Shown here one piece after another: positions 62,777 through 64,000 of a DNA stretch of 64,000 nucleotides. The position numbers and the translations under genes were made by a program. Numbering within the stretch: position 1 is the first letter of the stretch; each line of letters begins with the position of its first letter. The notes under the pieces were generated by a model. The model ran no database searches. It was given only the letters and a program-made list of their open reading frames with translations, and was not told the DNA's origin. Origin of the DNA: JAFARE01 sp963777285 (lineage in GTDB: Bacteria > Chloroflexota > Dormibacteria > Aeolococcales > Aeolococcaceae); the NCBI GenBank assembly GCA_963777285.1, contig CAVZPR010000002.1:1359088-1423087 (forward strand). Direction: 5' to 3'.

Positions 62777-63853
62777 GTGCCGCTGAAGCGCGCCGTGGTC
62801 GGCGACCCCAGCGACGCCCGTGGCATGCACCGCGCGATCGCCGACTTCGGCGAGGCGCTGCGCGTGGCCAACTACAGCGAGGACACCGCTGCGCACCGCG
62901 TCGTGTACCTCACCTGGTTCGCCGCCTGGCTGGAGGTGCGCGGCATCACTCGGCCGGCGGAGGTGACCAAGCCCATCCTGGAGCGCTACCAGCGGGCGCT
63001 GTACCACCACCGCAAGGCGAACGGCCGGCCGCTGACGTTCGGCTCGCAGTACACGCAGTTGGTGGCCATCCGCTCGTTCTTCCGCTGGCTGGCGCGGCAG
63101 AACCGCATCCTCTACAACCCGGCCAGCGAGCTCGAACTGCCCCGGCTGGAGCGGCGCCTGCCCAAGCATGTGCTCAGCGCCACCGAGGCGGAGCAGGTGC
63201 TCAGCCAGCCCGACGTGACCACGGCCCACGGCCTCCGCGACCGGGCGCTCATGGAGGTGCTGTACTCGACCGGGCTGCGCAGAGCGGAGGTGATCGCGCT
63301 CTCCCTCTACGACCTCGACGCCGAGCGCGGAGTGCTGATGGTGCGTCAGGGCAAGGGGCGCAAGGACCGCATGGTGCCCATCGGCGAGCGGGCGATCGCC
63401 TGGTGCGAGCGCTACCTGGAGACCGTGCGGCCGGGTCACGCTCTGGAGCCGGACTCGGGCACGCTGTTCCTGACCAGCGAGGGGACGGCGTTCACCCCCA
63501 ACCGGCTGACCGCGCTGGTGCGTGACTACATCGACGCGGCGGCGCTGGGCAAGCGGGGCAGCTGCCATCTGTTCCGGCACACCTGTGCCACGCTGATGCT
63601 GGAGGGCGGCGCCGACATCCGCTTCATCCAGCAGCTGCTCGGCCACGCCGACCTCAGCACCACGCAGATCTACACCCAGGTGTCCATCCGCCAGCTGCAG
63701 CAGGTGCACCGGGCCACGCACCCCTCGGCGCTGGCGGAGCGGAGCCGGGACATCGGGTTGGTGGAGCCCAGCGCACCACCGGCGACAGTGGAGGCGCTGG
63801 CCGCCGAGCTGGCGCGCGAGGCAGTGGCGGAGGAGTCCGCCGGCGTCGCCTGA
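62777..63853 (+). CDS. Tyrosine recombinase/integrase, copy B
   Basis: Identical to the 358-aa recombinase at 55,133, with all catalytic residues, directly after the primase-helicase stop. Confidence 0.93.
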   Translation: MPLKRAVVGDPSDARGMHRAIADFGEALRVANYSEDTAAHRVVYLTWFAAWLEVRGITRPAEVTKPILERYQRALYHHRKANGRPLTFGSQYTQLVAIRSFFRWLARQNRILYNPASELELPRLERRLPKHVLSATEAEQVLSQPDVTTAHGLRDRALMEVLYSTGLRRAEVIALSLYDLDAERGVLMVRQGKGRKDRMVPIGERAIAWCERYLETVRPGHALEPDSGTLFLTSEGTAFTPNRLTALVRDYIDAAALGKRGSCHLFRHTCATLMLEGGADIRFIQQLLGHADLSTTQIYTQVSIRQLQQVHRATHPSALAERSRDIGLVEPSAPPATVEALAAELAREAVAEESAGVA

Positions 63854-64000
63854 GCCGTGGAAAGCGGACCTCCTCTCAACACCGCAGACAGCCCGCCTAT
63901 CCTCCGCATCACCGCCCCATCTCCTTCTCCAGCCCATCTTCACATCACCGCCGCCGTCCTCATCTCCACCCTTGCCCATGACCCCATCGCTGTTCTTTTC
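63854..64000. other. Pyrimidine-rich intergenic tract, copy B (cut)
   Basis: Identical to 56,210-56,356 up to the end of the window. No gene visible. Confidence 0.35.

Larger units (their letters stand above)
58327..64000 (+). repeat. Direct repeat, copy B (continues beyond window)
   Basis: Identical to 50,683-56,356 wherever compared. If the array is a true tandem, bases 56,357-58,326 should follow after 64,000 and another GCCACAGATGC should occur at 65,971. Confidence 0.92.

Noticed and set aside
50683..64000. CRISPR array or other short-repeat array
   Set aside because: The only repeats are the two large direct copies, the 1.4-kb cassette pair and the 11-bp cores; no regularly spaced short repeats were seen anywhere in the window.

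Overview
The window is very GC-rich chromosomal DNA from a bacterium. Arginine is used far more than lysine, GTG and TTG starts are common, and several genes have a -10 box (TATAAT, TATACT, CATAAT, CACAAT) only about 6 to 9 bases before the start codon, which implies leaderless mRNAs. Together with the gene content (tig-clpP-clpX, maf, rplU-rpmA-obgE-nadD-rsfS, DrrAB-like exporters, a cyclase/STAND/TPR regulator, RHS proteins) this suggests a Terrabacteria lineage such as Chloroflexota or 'Ca. Dormibacterota'. That placement is inference; there is no rRNA in the window.

Region 1 (1-30.4 kb) is core chromosome. It holds GT39-type membrane glycosyltransferase genes, tRNA-Leu(TAG), trigger factor, a two-gene ABC exporter, clpP, clpX (with one extra base), valS, and a four-gene operon of complex-I-like membrane proteins without a single lysine. 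Then come maf, a DUF11 lipoprotein, rplU, rpmA, obgE, nadD and rsfS. A rhomboid protease, a class A PBP, an AAA ATPase, a zinc-ribbon adenylate cyclase-like regulator and a second ABC exporter follow.

Region 2 (30.5-38.8 kb) carries a polar amino acid ABC importer (binding protein, permease, ATPase). A minus-strand lipid-related operon follows: SRPBCC-acyl-CoA ligase fusion, LPLAT acyltransferase and SCP2-alpha/beta hydrolase fusion. A BNR-type lipoprotein ends the region.

Region 3 (38.9-64.0 kb) is accessory DNA. It starts with a VapBC-like and a MazEF pair and the 3' half of a tRNA-Ala gene, a typical integration scar. A large RHS/YD-repeat exported protein follows, broken by six single-base insertions. 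It runs into a string of toxin modules in the order RHS core, toxin tip CT1, immunity genes, export leader NT1, CT1, immunity, NT1, CT2, immunity, then a mobile module (XRE regulator, DnaG-type primase-helicase, tyrosine recombinase, small genes), leader NT2, CT2, immunity and the mobile module again. The CT2-to-NT2 unit is repeated with a period of 7,644 bp and the second copy runs off the window.

All three readable leader/tip junctions (49,269, 50,683, 58,327) share the same 11-bp, in-frame core, GCCACAGATGC. Identity between NT1 copies ends exactly at its right edge and identity between CT2 copies begins exactly at its left edge. I infer that the unit is an integrative element recombining inside toxin genes at the leader/tip boundary, so that each insertion swaps the toxin tip and supplies a new leader for the displaced one. 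This is the strongest candidate here for an undescribed system.

A separate oddity is 47.93-48.9 kb, a copy of the 49.3-50.3 kb cassette in which nearly every C has become A. It fades gradually into normal sequence and is more likely a sequencing or assembly artefact than biology, but it must be resolved before the toxin array is interpreted.
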